From Desulfomonile tiedjei (GTDB taxonomy: Bacteria; Desulfobacterota; Desulfomonilia; Desulfomonilales; Desulfomonilaceae): DNA of 64,000 nt. The notes beneath the pieces were generated by a model that did no database searches, had not been told where the DNA came from, and was given only the letters and a program-made list of their open reading frames with translations. Position 1 is the first letter of the stretch. Every line of letters begins with the position of its first letter. Shown here one piece after another: positions 28,052-36,229 of this stretch. Where the stretch lies: the NCBI GenBank assembly GCA_016218715.1, contig JACRDG010000017.1:21387-85386 (forward strand), written 5' to 3'. Made by a program: the position numbers and the translations under genes.

Positions 28052-28254
28052 ACGGAAAAATGGTTCAATAATCAACCATATCAACATGTTACGAAAGGAC
28101 GACCATTCCACCCTATCACGACAAATCAGGACGTTGCATAACCGATGGACACAATTTGGCCACAGACGGACTACTTGAGGTTCTGGGCCTAAGTTCTTGT
28201 CTTCATAAACACGGTCTCGCTTGGAGGCTCTGCTCTTGGCTGTTCAGTGGGGCC

Positions 28255-28295
28255 GGCATCTTGCCGGTCCATTAAGAAGTGACAGGCAAGATGCC
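28255..28295. repeat. Inverted repeat
   Basis: GGCATCTTGCC and GGCAAGATGCC form a perfect 11-bp stem with a 19-base spacer inside a gene-free stretch. It resembles common extragenic palindromes; no T-run follows. Confidence 0.5.
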
Positions 28296-28433
28296 TGTCC
28301 CACCAAGAAACCTAAAATCCGCGACCGAACTTGCGAAAAGGTGTACTAAGTCAGCTCTGAACGATTCGCCGCCGCGCCAAGTGCCGCACCCACGCCACCC
28401 ACCTGAACACCACTCAGGTTTATCGCTACTCCG

Positions 28434-28515
28434 TCACTTCAGCCAATCGGAATAGTTCAGTTTCATCCTATGGTTCGAGATATTAGCGATGGCGATTGCC
28501 GGCCCCACTGGATAG
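28434..28515 (-). pseudogene. Duplicated 3' end of the LPO_1073-type gene
   Basis: Translates to VGPAIAIANISNHRMK and then LNYSDWLK before a stop, nearly the same as the last 25 residues of the protein at 28959-29795. The rest of this second copy is gone. The small Gly-rich gene lies between the two copies. Confidence 0.75.
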
Positions 28516-28519
28516 GAGG

Positions 28520-28807
28520 CTACCGGCTCTGGCCCTGGCTCTGGCCCCGTCCATCGTGACCCGTGCCATAACCGCCGTCATATCCGCCGTAGTACCCCGG
28601 ATACCCGTATCCGCCATATGCGCCATACCCGCCATACCCGCCAAATGCGTCGTACCCGCCGTACCCGGGCCCGGCGGAAGCAGGACCGTACACGGTGTTC
28701 GGTATGCCAGGGGCCGGCCACTTGCTGACCGTGTATCCCCAACACGTGCAGGCGCCAAATACCAGCATCGCAAAGATCGCAAAAATTATCGTAGACTTTT
28801 TGACCAT
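28520..28807 (-). CDS. Small secreted Gly/Tyr-rich protein
   Basis: 95 residues. A hydrophobic signal-like segment (about 3-22) ends near a Cys, then a low-complexity GGYGGYGAYGGYGYPG-type tail made by imperfect 9-base tandem repeats, and a charged Gln-rich end. AGGAGG lies seven bases upstream of ATG 28807. It is probably exported; function unknown. The low-complexity tail also keeps other frames open, which are not real. Confidence 0.6.
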   Translation of the reverse strand: MVKKSTIIFAIFAMLVFGACTCWGYTVSKWPAPGIPNTVYGPASAGPGYGGYDAFGGYGGYGAYGGYGYPGYYGGYDGGYGTGHDGRGQSQGQSR

Positions 28808-28958
28808 ACCACATCCTCCTATGGAATTCCCGTTACGACTGAACCAAAAGGAGCATATCACTGACTACTTTGAAAGTCCATCAGTAGTGCTGCAGTACCC
28901 GCCCCACCTTCCACATAAGCCCCGCTGGGTTCACGCGTTCCGATCCGCACGGCGCCGG

Positions 28959-29795
28959 TTACTTCAGCCACTCGGAATAGTCCAGCTTTAGTCCATGATT
29001 CGAGATGTTTGCGATTGCGATTGCCTGCCCTACACTTGTGAGGGTGCATGAAAGAAGGCCTTCCTTCTGAAATTGACGTACAACCTCCCTGAATGATGGG
29101 GCTTGTGATTTAATAACATTGGCGAACTCGATTTCGTTGGCACAGCCAAATTGACTGTAAACTTTTCTCAGGTGATCGTAAATGTTGCCACCGAGGTTCT
29201 TGATTATCGAACAGCAGCCGGTGTATACGATGTGCCGCTTCTGAGCCTCTGGCAGGTTGAAGGCCGGAGATGAAAAGACTAATGCCTTTCGTCCATATGG
29301 CTCTAGCCCTGAGACATCTATCAACCCCGTGATCGTGACTGAGGTAACGAAGTGAACAAAGGACAGAAACGAAATATGCGGCGGGGTCAATCTGGGGACA
29401 ACCTGCATGGCTTCGCTGATTACTATGCCTACAAAGTCAGATGGCTGTTTTGATCCACGCTCTGCGATCAGTCTTGTCAAAAGGTCTGGATTTCCCTTGT
29501 TGCCCTTGCGGCCGATTGCCTTAACTGCATCAGTGATTGCCATTTGGAAATCCGGGTCTCGGAGTTTTTCGGAGTCAATTGACGCCGCTTTCAGGGAATC
29601 GGCGACCGATAATAAGAAATTTCTGGCATTGTGCTGGAATTGCTGATCCGCCTCGTCTCGTTTCTGAAAGAAGTCGTTCGGGAATCTCGTCACTTCATCG
29701 GGCGAAAAATTGCAGTTGATATTGATTATATCACGACCGGCCTGAAGTGCAATTGATTCGCCTTCAGCCGTTTGCTCTTGCTTATCACCCACCAT
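28959..29795 (-). CDS. LPO_1073/Vpar_1526-type protein
   Basis: 278 residues. The N-terminus has a QAGRDIININ motif typical of this poorly characterised family, followed by an alpha-helical region and a mixed C-terminal domain. ATG 29795 has AGGAG upstream and lies 13 bases after a small membrane-protein gene that carries the same QAGRD motif. The pair sits in a tRNA-bounded island with toxin-antitoxin and CRISPR remnants, so a defence-related role is possible but unproven. Confidence 0.65.
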   Translation of the reverse strand: MVGDKQEQTAEGESIALQAGRDIININCNFSPDEVTRFPNDFFQKRDEADQQFQHNARNFLLSVADSLKAASIDSEKLRDPDFQMAITDAVKAIGRKGNKGNPDLLTRLIAERGSKQPSDFVGIVISEAMQVVPRLTPPHISFLSFVHFVTSVTITGLIDVSGLEPYGRKALVFSSPAFNLPEAQKRHIVYTGCCSIIKNLGGNIYDHLRKVYSQFGCANEIEFANVIKSQAPSFREVVRQFQKEGLLSCTLTSVGQAIAIANISNHGLKLDYSEWLK

Positions 29796-29808
29796 GACGT
29801 TTCTCCTC

Positions 29809-30045
29809 TTATTTCTCCTCTTTGCCGATACGAACGTCCCTACCGGCCTGAATTCCCGTGGACCCCCGCGAGACCTTTTGCGACTGGTCAATTCCGGGAG
29901 GGCCTTTTTTTCGCAGAAATGATGCTAGAAAAACAACTAGCGCGGCAAAGGTCGCTGCTGCCGAATCCCATCCCGGTTTCTGCACCAACCACCCTGCACA
30001 TACGAGCACCGCGCCAAGGGCCACGACTCTTACGACTGTGAGCAT
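29809..30045 (-). CDS. Small two-helix membrane protein with QAGRD motif
   Basis: 78 residues: two membrane segments at about 4-20 and 31-46, then a basic turn and the tail GIQAGRDVRIGKEEK. The tail repeats the motif of the downstream protein, suggesting the two interact or share a beta-type assembly element. ATG 30045 has GGAG upstream. Confidence 0.6.
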   Translation of the reverse strand: MLTVVRVVALGAVLVCAGWLVQKPGWDSAAATFAALVVFLASFLRKKGPPGIDQSQKVSRGSTGIQAGRDVRIGKEEK

Positions 30046-30729
30046 ACAGCTTCTCCGTTTGACGTCCGTATGGTGGTTCCCGGATAAACCCGCCTCGCGA
30101 CCGAACCATTGCCAAGGACCTACAGTCACTACAGCGTTCCCCGAATAACCTGAAATTCCACTTCCCAGTCGTATATCACCAATTGTCCAGCAGTCAACCC
30201 CAATCTTCGCGTCGACGCGGATCGACGCACAAAGGTATTGCGCTACCCTCCTGCCCGCCCCCCACCTCGATCAATCGTCACCCTGGCTTCGTGGCAGCCA
30301 CGCTGTGCGCTTCCTGGGGCGAGGTAAGGGTGTAGCCGGAGACCGTGGCGTGCCCGTACGACGTTCTCAGGAATGCTAAGAACGTTTCGTAATTGGGAGC
30401 GATGAAATGGGTTGTTCTTGCTTCCGGAGGCTAGGACTAGAGCGATGAGCGTGGTGCTGCGCGACGAAGTGGGAGACCCGGAGGTGTCGATTCGTCACCA
30501 TTGGTGACTTCCAGGAAGGTCAAGATTGTCCCAGCTATCACCGTACTTTTGATCGATTCGGAAGTCTTAACTCTATCAGCACGCGGCTGCCAGTCGCAAT
30601 TTAGGGCGATGCCCGTGACTCAGAGTCGAGTCAAGCCAGGGATCGGGGAGAGGCGTTCGTGGGGAGCGATGGACCGCGTGTGAACGCCTCTTGTTTTTCC
30701 ACGACCAAGAAAATCCTCCGTGTAGGGTC
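30046..30729. repeat. Gene-free stretch with one copy of a short dispersed repeat
   Basis: About 70 bases at 30253-30325 (core GGCTTCGTGGCAGC) resemble 31437-31510. No convincing gene lies in the rest of this 680-base interval. Confidence 0.45.
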
Positions 30730-31302
30730 TCAGTCGATCAATCTGTAGGGATAGGCCCGTTTGGTCCACTCATCGTTCGGATACTCTTTGGAAAGCCTCT
30801 CGTACGCTGCCCTTAGCGGTTTCGGATCTTGTGTGCTCTTATATTGGGATACCCCGAGCAGATATATTGCCTCCGGTGCGAAGGAGGTTTTGGAATAGGA
30901 TTTCAGAAGCGACTCAAAAACGGCAATGGCCTTGCCGAAATCCTCCAGATCGAAGTGAGTCTTCCCGATCCCCAACAGGAGCGACGCGATCAGATCTTCC
31001 GGCGCGAGAAAGCCAACGGTCCGAGAATGTTCTTTTCCCTGCGAATCAATGGTCACCAGGGTCGGCGTCCATTTGACGTTGAATTGGGGTGCCAGAGTGG
31101 GGTGATTGTACTCCACCCGCAGAGGAATGACCTTCTCGTGCAGGAAAGACGCAACCTTGTCGTCAGGATACGTAACCGCATCCATCTGTTGGCACCCGAT
31201 TCAGCCCGGATTGAAGAAATCCAGCAACACAGGCTTACCCTCGCTTTGGGCTTTTGATAGAGCCTTGCCAAAATCAGTTTCCCACCCAATTTTTCCGCTC
31301 AT
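30730..31302 (-). CDS. Candidate selenoprotein: thioredoxin-like domain plus TPR-like tail (TGA at 31201-31203)
   Basis: Read through one TGA, the frame gives 190 residues. The TGA is codon 34 in FFNPG-U-IGC, exactly the first position of the thioredoxin-family CxxC motif. The thioredoxin-like domain (about 1-100) continues with a cis-proline segment KWTPTLVTID; the C-terminal part (about 105-185) has TPR-like helices. A hairpin matching bacterial SECIS rules follows the TGA. GGAGGT precedes ATG 31302. Alternatives are a nonsense mutation or read error, but sequence on both sides looks intact. Likely a cytoplasmic thiol/selenol redox protein. Confidence 0.75.
31166..31183 (-). promoter_or_regulatory. 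SECIS-like hairpin
   Basis: On the minus strand GGATGC pairs with GTATCC (five Watson-Crick pairs and one G-U) around loop GGTTAC. The loop begins 23 bases after the TGA and opens with G, both within the known range for bacterial SECIS elements. Confidence 0.6.
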
Positions 31303-31436
31303 AGGGCACCTCCACCGTACTCCTGAATTATGCCGCGGTCCGCGGTCATGTTGCCTTGAAAGCCTATTCCATCTGGTGTCAAGAGTAATCACCCGTGCTT
31401 GGGCAGTCAAGTGGAGTGCGCCCGCAAACAGCGTCT

Positions 31437-31510
31437 GGCCCGCCCCGATCGACCACCCCGGACCGTCAAACCGGCTTCGTGGCAGCTATGCCGAGCGTTT
31501 TCCGGGCTGA
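31437..31510. repeat. Short dispersed repeat, second copy
   Basis: Resembles 30253-30325 around GGCTTCGTGGCAGC and the following GCG..TTCC segment. It lies in the gene-free 31303-31818 interval; I see nothing else there. Confidence 0.45.
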
Positions 31511-31818
31511 GGTAATGGGTGCCAGTGGCGGGGAACACGGCCGCGGCTGTACGTGGTACTCGCCAGGTCTGAGAACGCTCCCGAGATGGTCGCATCCCCA
31601 GCAGGAGACTACGCGCAGCGGGGGTCTCATTCGAGGATCGTCAAGACCTCCTGGGGCACAAGTCGGCAAGGATCACGACTCACTACTCCATGCCGGAGCT
31701 GGAGAATCCGATCGCCGCTTCCAATGAGGTGTGCACGCAAGAAGGACACAATGGTGATCCTTCGAAAGAAAAAAGCCACGAGCGCCGTGGCCAGCACGAT
31801 GTAATGATAAGGTTTTTC

Positions 31819-31894
31819 TGGTACCCCCGGCAAGGATCGAACTTGCGACCTGCGGATTAGGAATCCGTCGCTCTATCCACTGAGCTACGGGGGC
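31819..31894 (-). tRNA. tRNA-Arg (anticodon CCT)
   Basis: 76 bases on the minus strand with GCCCCCG acceptor, GCTC/GAGC D-stem, anticodon loop TTCCTAA (CCT), GCAAG/CTTGC T-stem with TTCGATC loop, and CCA encoded. One weak A-C pair closes the anticodon stem. It is the only intact copy among three partial or full copies in the region. Confidence 0.95.
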
Positions 31895-31969
31895 ATCAAC
31901 TCGAAACCTGCGTAGTTTTGACTAGTTGCCCTACCCTAACACACGGGGCCTGTTTTTTCAAGATGACCA

Positions 31970-31988
31970 GTGCGGGATTCTTGCGGGA
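31970..31988. repeat. Paired TGCGGGA repeats (possible integrase arm sites), left
   Basis: TGCGGGA occurs at 31971-31977 and 31982-31988, 76 bases to the right of the intact tRNA. The same paired arrangement occurs at 33747-33764 near the 5'-half tRNA fragment. This suggests recombinase arm-type sites bounding a 2-kb element. Confidence 0.5.
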
Positions 31989-32067
31989 CTCGTCACCACA
32001 AACCTTATTAGCACTCGTGATGAGCTGCTCCAATTCCGGGCGAGAATAGTGAGTGGTGACGCTGCCT

Positions 32068-32642
32068 CAGATCCGGGGCAAGGAAGGGATACGGGTACGG
32101 GAGGCATACGCGCAGGCCAGCCGCGAAAGGGGTGTGCCGTGGCACGGACGCTCGTACGATCGAGGCAATTGGAACAGCGCGGCTCCGGTCAACCGCGCTC
32201 TGTCGGCAGCGAACAGTTGTCTGTACGGTATCTGCCAGGCAAGGATTCTCGCGCTCGGACTGTCTCCCGCGCTCGGCTTCATCCACACGGGGAAGACGCT
32301 GTCGTTCGTCTATGACATCGCAGACCTGTACAAGACCCAGGCTTCGATCCCGATTGCCATTCACGCGGTGCCAAGAGTGAGCAGCACCTCGAAACTCGGG
32401 TGCGGAAGGCCATCCGAGACAGGCTGCGAGAGACGAAGCTGCTCAAGACCATCGTTGCGCACATTCAGTTCACGCTGGATCTGCAAAGCAGAGGCCGGAC
32501 CCAGCCGGCGGAGATCGACTTCGATGCCGACCCGGCTCTCCCCGGCAACCTGTGGGACCCGACGGGGGAGAATGTGGTGGGCGGTAGGAACTTCTTCGAC
32601 GAACCCGCTACAGGAGAGGAAGATGGTTCTGGTGATCCTTGA
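32068..32642 (+). pseudogene. Type I-E cas1 remnant, 5'-truncated and frameshifted
   Basis: The first frame contains [34 protein letters not shown] and [19 protein letters not shown], hallmarks of Cas1e. Near 32370 the homology shifts to another frame ([17 protein letters not shown], then [13 protein letters not shown]) and runs to 32642. The N-terminal third is absent. The integrase cannot be functional. Confidence 0.88.
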
Positions 32643-32894
32643 TAAGGTCCCACGAGGGCTCAGAGGCGAGCTGACGCGATGGATGCTCGAACCGAAAACG
32701 GTATATTTCTGGGAAGCGTCACGGGGATGGTCCGTGAGCGTTTGTGGCAGAAGCTGTGCGACGAATCCCGGTACGGGGCCTGCGTGACGATCCATAGCGA
32801 CAACACCGAGCAGGGATTCTCCATAAGGATCGCTGGCGAGCCGAGTCGGCAGGTTGTTGACTTCGAGGGGTTATCTTTGATCCGAGTCCCGTAA
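32623..32894 (+). pseudogene. Type I-E cas2 remnant, frameshifted
   Basis: Begins ATG 32623, overlapping the cas1 end as in intact loci, with [21 protein letters not shown] frameshift near 32695 moves the homology to [19 protein letters not shown] and EQGFSIRIAGEPSRQ, ending at 32894. Confidence 0.88.
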
Positions 32895-32913
32895 GCATGC
32901 GGCTTTTGGTAGC

Positions 32914-32942
32914 ATTGTCCCCACGCACGTGGGGGTGAACCG
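32914..32942 (+). CRISPR. Single relic type I-E CRISPR repeat
   Basis: 29 bases ending CCCACGCACGTGGGGGTGAACCG, a match to type I-E repeats with the inner palindrome intact. It lies 19 bases after cas2. No second repeat follows, so no spacer array remains. Confidence 0.8.
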
Positions 32943-33011
32943 GTGGTCGCTGCATGATTCTTGGAGAGTAATGTGTGCCAGTAGAGTCCTTGCGATGGAG
33001 GGGCAGAGGTT

Positions 33012-33236
33012 CTACAAAAGTCTCTCGAATTCTTCTCTCGTCAAGTCACAGTCATTGATTATCTTGATCAGTAGGCCGGGACCGATTGATTCACCCGCGT
33101 GGACCGGCACCACGGTTACGCGGCCGTCAGGATGTCTCAGGAAATGATGGCTGCCCTTGATCCGCGTGGCCTCGAATCCAGCCTTGACCAAAGCTGCCAC
33201 GACCGGTTTTCCGTCGATGCGCGGAAGTCGGGTCAT
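33012..33236 (-). CDS. hicA: HicA-type mRNA interferase toxin
   Basis: 74 residues with the HicA fold: a GSHHFLRHPDGR segment with the catalytic His and a C-terminal helix. Toxin that cleaves mRNA at the ribosome when freed from HicB. It overlaps the antitoxin gene by four bases (ATGA), with the antitoxin first. Confidence 0.92.
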   Translation of the reverse strand: MTRLPRIDGKPVVAALVKAGFEATRIKGSHHFLRHPDGRVTVVPVHAGESIGPGLLIKIINDCDLTREEFERLL

Positions 33237-33448
33237 AACTTCACCGTGATGCGCTGGACTCCCACAAATTCGCTGGACGAAATCGGACGCCCTTGCTCTT
33301 CAAGGCACAGGTCTATCGCTTCCCTGACTCGCTCCATCAGGTCGTCCAGCGAGCGAGCCTGGGTGTGGCAGCCCCGAAGTTCCGGAACCGTAGCAACGTA
33401 AAAGCCTTCCTCGTCCCGTTCGACAATAACGTTGAAAGCGATTTCCAT
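33233..33448 (-). CDS. hicB: HicB-type antitoxin
   Basis: 71 residues: partial RNase H-like HicB fold (ERDEEGFYVATVPELRGCHT, then a helical DLMERVREAIDLCLEE). ATG 33448 has AGGAGG seven bases upstream. No separate helix-turn-helix tail is visible, so autoregulation may be weak. This is the only clearly intact gene pair in the 2-kb remnant element. Confidence 0.92.
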   Translation of the reverse strand: MEIAFNVIVERDEEGFYVATVPELRGCHTQARSLDDLMERVREAIDLCLEEQGRPISSSEFVGVQRITVKL

Positions 33449-33746
33449 GGGGGTGCCTCCTGTCTTCTGAGGTGTCGTCATTTGTTATTCTACCATAGGT
33501 CCCGGAGAATCGGGGAAGGATCTCCCTTACCAGGCAACCAGGAGTGCTTTGCCAACTGCGGGTCGGCTGCTTCCCCATAAGCCTCACCTGTAAGTTCCAG
33601 GGCAGCGCCGAACTTAACAGGATCCGGGGCGATCAACCCTGCCTGAAATCTCCTGTTCCGCCCACAACCCATCGAAATTGCTGATGGTGTACAGCCCAGT
33701 ACCTGCAGCGTTCCACTGCGGCTATTCTTGTGGACGATTACCCGCG

Positions 33747-33764
33747 TGCGGGACTTTCGCGGGA
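33747..33764. repeat. Paired GCGGGA repeats (possible integrase arm sites), right
   Basis: TGCGGGA at 33747-33753 and CGCGGGA at 33758-33764 mirror the left pair at 31971-31988 in the same orientation and with similar spacing. They lie 95 bases inside the 5'-half tRNA fragment. Confidence 0.5.
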
Positions 33765-33859
33765 TACGATCCTGAGGAGTTGTGATCTGTCGTGAATTGG
33801 TGCACCGGACGTCCGACGTAACCAATTGATATTCTTAAATACACGCTTTAGCGGTAGGG

Positions 33860-33898
33860 TTAGGAATCCGTCGCTCTATCCACTGAGCTACGGGGGCA
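33860..33898 (-). other. tRNA-Arg 5'-half fragment (attachment-site remnant)
   Basis: 39 bases identical to the 5' half of the intact tRNA-Arg (31857-31895), stopping in the anticodon loop. Together with the 3'-half fragment at 28005-28051 it would rebuild one full tRNA, overlapping by nine bases (TTAGGAATC). That overlap is a plausible crossover core. Confidence 0.85.
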
Positions 33899-34019
33899 AC
33901 GAAAGCATGAGGTTGTCTCACGCGCCAATCGGAGTATACTCTGGAAAAGCCGCGGGGTCGAAGTCAACCCTTTTGTGTCCTCCCGGGGCGTGGAGCGCAT
34001 GCAGAGAGGGACGCCTGAG

Positions 34020-34364
34020 ATGGTGCTCATCGAAGCTATCGTGAAATCGTTCAAGCTCGACGACGTCAAGGAAGCCTTGGAAGAACTGGGTGTTGGAGGC
34101 CTCACGGTCACGGAAGTGATGCAAAGCGCCTCCCAGAGGCAGGGAGGTCATTCCGTCCGCGCAGGAAGGCCCACACCGGATCTGGTCCCCAAGCTGAAGA
34201 TTCAAGTCGTGGCACGGAAGGAACTGGCCGAGAGGATCATTGAAGCCCTTTGCCTTCACGGGTCCAGCGGCAAGACTGAGGACGGAAGTATCATCGTGAA
34301 GAAAGTCCAGTCTGCTGTTCGCATCCGCACGGGCGAACTGGACGACCTCGCTCTCTCGTCGTAG
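34020..34364 (+). CDS. PII-family signal protein (GlnB/GlnK-like)
   Basis: 114 residues with the PII start (MVLIEAIVKSFKLDDVKEAL), B-loop TEDGSI and C-terminal AVRIRTGE. The T-loop reads RQGGHSVRAGRPTPD and lacks the usual uridylylated Tyr51, so it is probably not modified by GlnD. No amtB or glnA is adjacent; the target is unknown. Confidence 0.9.
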   Translation: MVLIEAIVKSFKLDDVKEALEELGVGGLTVTEVMQSASQRQGGHSVRAGRPTPDLVPKLKIQVVARKELAERIIEALCLHGSSGKTEDGSIIVKKVQSAVRIRTGELDDLALSS

Positions 34365-34450
34365 TTCGGTGTATCCCTGGTGTCTCCGTGTTTTCCGCTT
34401 TGCCGGCGACGAACGCTGCAAGGCTTTCATCGTCAGGTCGCTCCTACCCC

Positions 34451-34798
34451 TCACGGTCGCGAAATCGGTTCGACATCGCACTGGTCACGAAAATTGCTCG
34501 CCACATCCGCTTGAAGCTTGTCCAAGGCGACCTCGTCTTCCACTTCCACGACAAGCTCTCCGTCGTCAAAGCATTTGAGCCTCCCGTGGGACTCGAAGAC
34601 CTCGATGGCGCGCCTGGGGTCCACCGTGATCCAGCCCTTCATCCGCCGAAGGAGCTCGGCCCCGGTGAACTCCCGTTCAATCGTCAGCCCGATATCCCTG
34701 TTCTTTCCCTTCCAGCCTATCACCGCCGGCCGAACGAGGACCGGCATGACGGGATCGTGCATGGCAGCACAGCGAAACCAAACTCTTGCTCGAATCAT
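34451..34798 (-). CDS. Unknown 115-residue protein
   Basis: I do not recognise this protein. It is compact and charged, with a long acidic C-terminal segment (FDDGELVVEVEDEVALDKLQ). ATG 34798 has GGAGA upstream. It lies tail-to-tail with the PII gene and head-to-head with the carboxypeptidase gene. Codon use looks genuine, but no homology can be claimed. Confidence 0.5.
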   Translation of the reverse strand: MIRARVWFRCAAMHDPVMPVLVRPAVIGWKGKNRDIGLTIEREFTGAELLRRMKGWITVDPRRAIEVFESHGRLKCFDDGELVVEVEDEVALDKLQADVASNFRDQCDVEPISRP

Positions 34799-34990
34799 GT
34801 CTGCTCTTCTCCCTCGCCTCGGTGCATGAGACGTCTGTTTCCCGGACCGTATCTTTGCACACGAACGCGGCAGATTTCCAGGCTCAAATCGCCGGCGGGC
34901 AAAAAGAACTTCACTAACGGCTTCAAGTGTGCTATAGATTGTCAAGTTAAGGGATCAATTTACCAAGGTAAACCTCTAATAAGACACCTC

Positions 34991-36109
34991 ATGAATCAGA
35001 ACAAGCTCGTCTCACCGACATCGATAGCCGCACTCTTGCGCGTGCCACTCCTTCTGGCAATCGCAGGCTTGGTTCTCTTCACGTGGTCCGTGTCCCCTTC
35101 CTGGGCTGAAGTTCGCTCGAACAAGCATCCCGCAGCAGTAAAGAAGGCCGTCAAGAAGCCCGAGAACAAGGTCGTGCTCAAGAAAAGAGCCAAGACCAAG
35201 GCAGCCACAACGAATGCCAGGAGCGGCCACAGCAGGAAAAAGCCCGCCACGAAGACCATCAAGCGGGTCCCCAAGGGAGTCCTGGCCAAGGCGTACTATT
35301 GCGTGAACCTGGCCAACAACCGGGCGGTGCTGGAACGGAACCCGGACAAGCAATTGCCGGTCGCCAGCCTCACCAAATTGATCACAGCCCTCGTCGCGAT
35401 CGATTCCATGCCGTTCGACCGGAAGTTGACCGTGCCGGATCACATCAAGAAGGTCCCGAAGTCGGTCATAGGCCTGAAACCTGGTGATGAGTTGTCGGTC
35501 GAAGATGTTCTGCACGGGCTGCTCATGGCATCGGGGAATGACTGTGCAGAGACGATCGCTTGCTCGTTTCCCGGGGGGAGAGACGATTTTATCAAAGCCA
35601 TGAATCGCAAGGTCAAGAGCATGGGAACGGCCCACACCGTGTTCTACACTCCCAGCGGTCTGGACCGCAAAGTCGTCCAGAATCGAGAAGGGAAACAGAC
35701 CGTCGACGTGGACTCCAACGTGTCTACTGCCCGCGAAATCGCGCTCGTCACACGGGCTGCCTTTTCTCATCCGGAAATCCGCAGGATATGCAGGAAGACC
35801 GGCCACATACTGAAGAGCGCAAAGGCAGAAGAGGGTTACGCGGTCAGAAACACGAACAAATTGCTTCGAGACAACCTTCCGCTGATCGCGGGCAAGACCG
35901 GCTATACGGCTCGCGCCGGCCACTGCCTGGCCTCGGAGTTTGCCTGCGGGCGAGATGTTTACGTGATCGTGGTGCTCGGTAGCCCGGATCATTTTCGTGA
36001 CACTCGGCTCGTATACCACAAGGCTCTCCAGGAAGACGCTCGCACCAAGACTGCGGCCCCGAACAGGGTCTTTTCCAGAAGAATCGCCTCCACCGTTATC
36101 ACCGATTGA
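34991..36109 (+). CDS. D-alanyl-D-alanine carboxypeptidase (PBP5-type, S11 family)
   Basis: 372 residues. N-terminal membrane/signal segment (about 14-38), then a Lys- and Ala-rich linker (about 42-95), then the penicillin-binding domain with SxxK (SLTK), SxN (SGN) and KTG (GKTGYT) motifs all intact. It trims peptidoglycan pentapeptides in the periplasm. ATG 34991 is placed just before the signal segment; the long in-frame extension upstream to 34388 has no domain. No C-terminal amphipathic anchor is obvious, so the basic linker may fix it to the wall or membrane. Confidence 0.9.
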   Translation: MNQNKLVSPTSIAALLRVPLLLAIAGLVLFTWSVSPSWAEVRSNKHPAAVKKAVKKPENKVVLKKRAKTKAATTNARSGHSRKKPATKTIKRVPKGVLAKAYYCVNLANNRAVLERNPDKQLPVASLTKLITALVAIDSMPFDRKLTVPDHIKKVPKSVIGLKPGDELSVEDVLHGLLMASGNDCAETIACSFPGGRDDFIKAMNRKVKSMGTAHTVFYTPSGLDRKVVQNREGKQTVDVDSNVSTAREIALVTRAAFSHPEIRRICRKTGHILKSAKAEEGYAVRNTNKLLRDNLPLIAGKTGYTARAGHCLASEFACGRDVYVIVVLGSPDHFRDTRLVYHKALQEDARTKTAAPNRVFSRRIASTVITD

Positions 36110-36184
36110 ACTACTACCGTTTTAATGGCGACCTCCCGGAAGACTAGCGGGAAAAAGGCTCATGACCCGAGGCCGGGAGCGCCA

Positions 36185-36229
36185 AGAAGAATCCGATTGT
36201 ATGGCCGAGTGCCCTTCAATCGGACTTCT
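36185..36229. repeat. Hairpin-forming inverted repeat downstream of the carboxypeptidase gene
   Basis: AGAAG-AA-TCCGATTG pairs with CAATCGGA-CTTCT (13 pairs, two-base bulge) around a 17-base loop. Without a T-run it is a weak terminator candidate. The remaining 570-base interval before the radical-SAM gene shows nothing else. Confidence 0.45.

Noticed and set aside
28483..28782. 99-codon minus-strand frame overlapping the Gly-rich gene
   Set aside because: Kept open only by the 9-base tandem repeats of the real Gly/Tyr-rich gene in another frame.
32361..32795. 144-codon minus-strand frame over the cas remnant
   Set aside because: Shadow of the cas1/cas2 sequence; the plus-strand homology is clear.
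32914..33000. Possible CRISPR array
   Set aside because: Only one repeat is present; no second unit at spacer distance.
34388..34990. In-frame N-terminal extension of the D-Ala-D-Ala carboxypeptidase
   Set aside because: It would put about 200 unrelated residues before a clear signal segment and overlaps a better minus-strand gene at 34451-34798.
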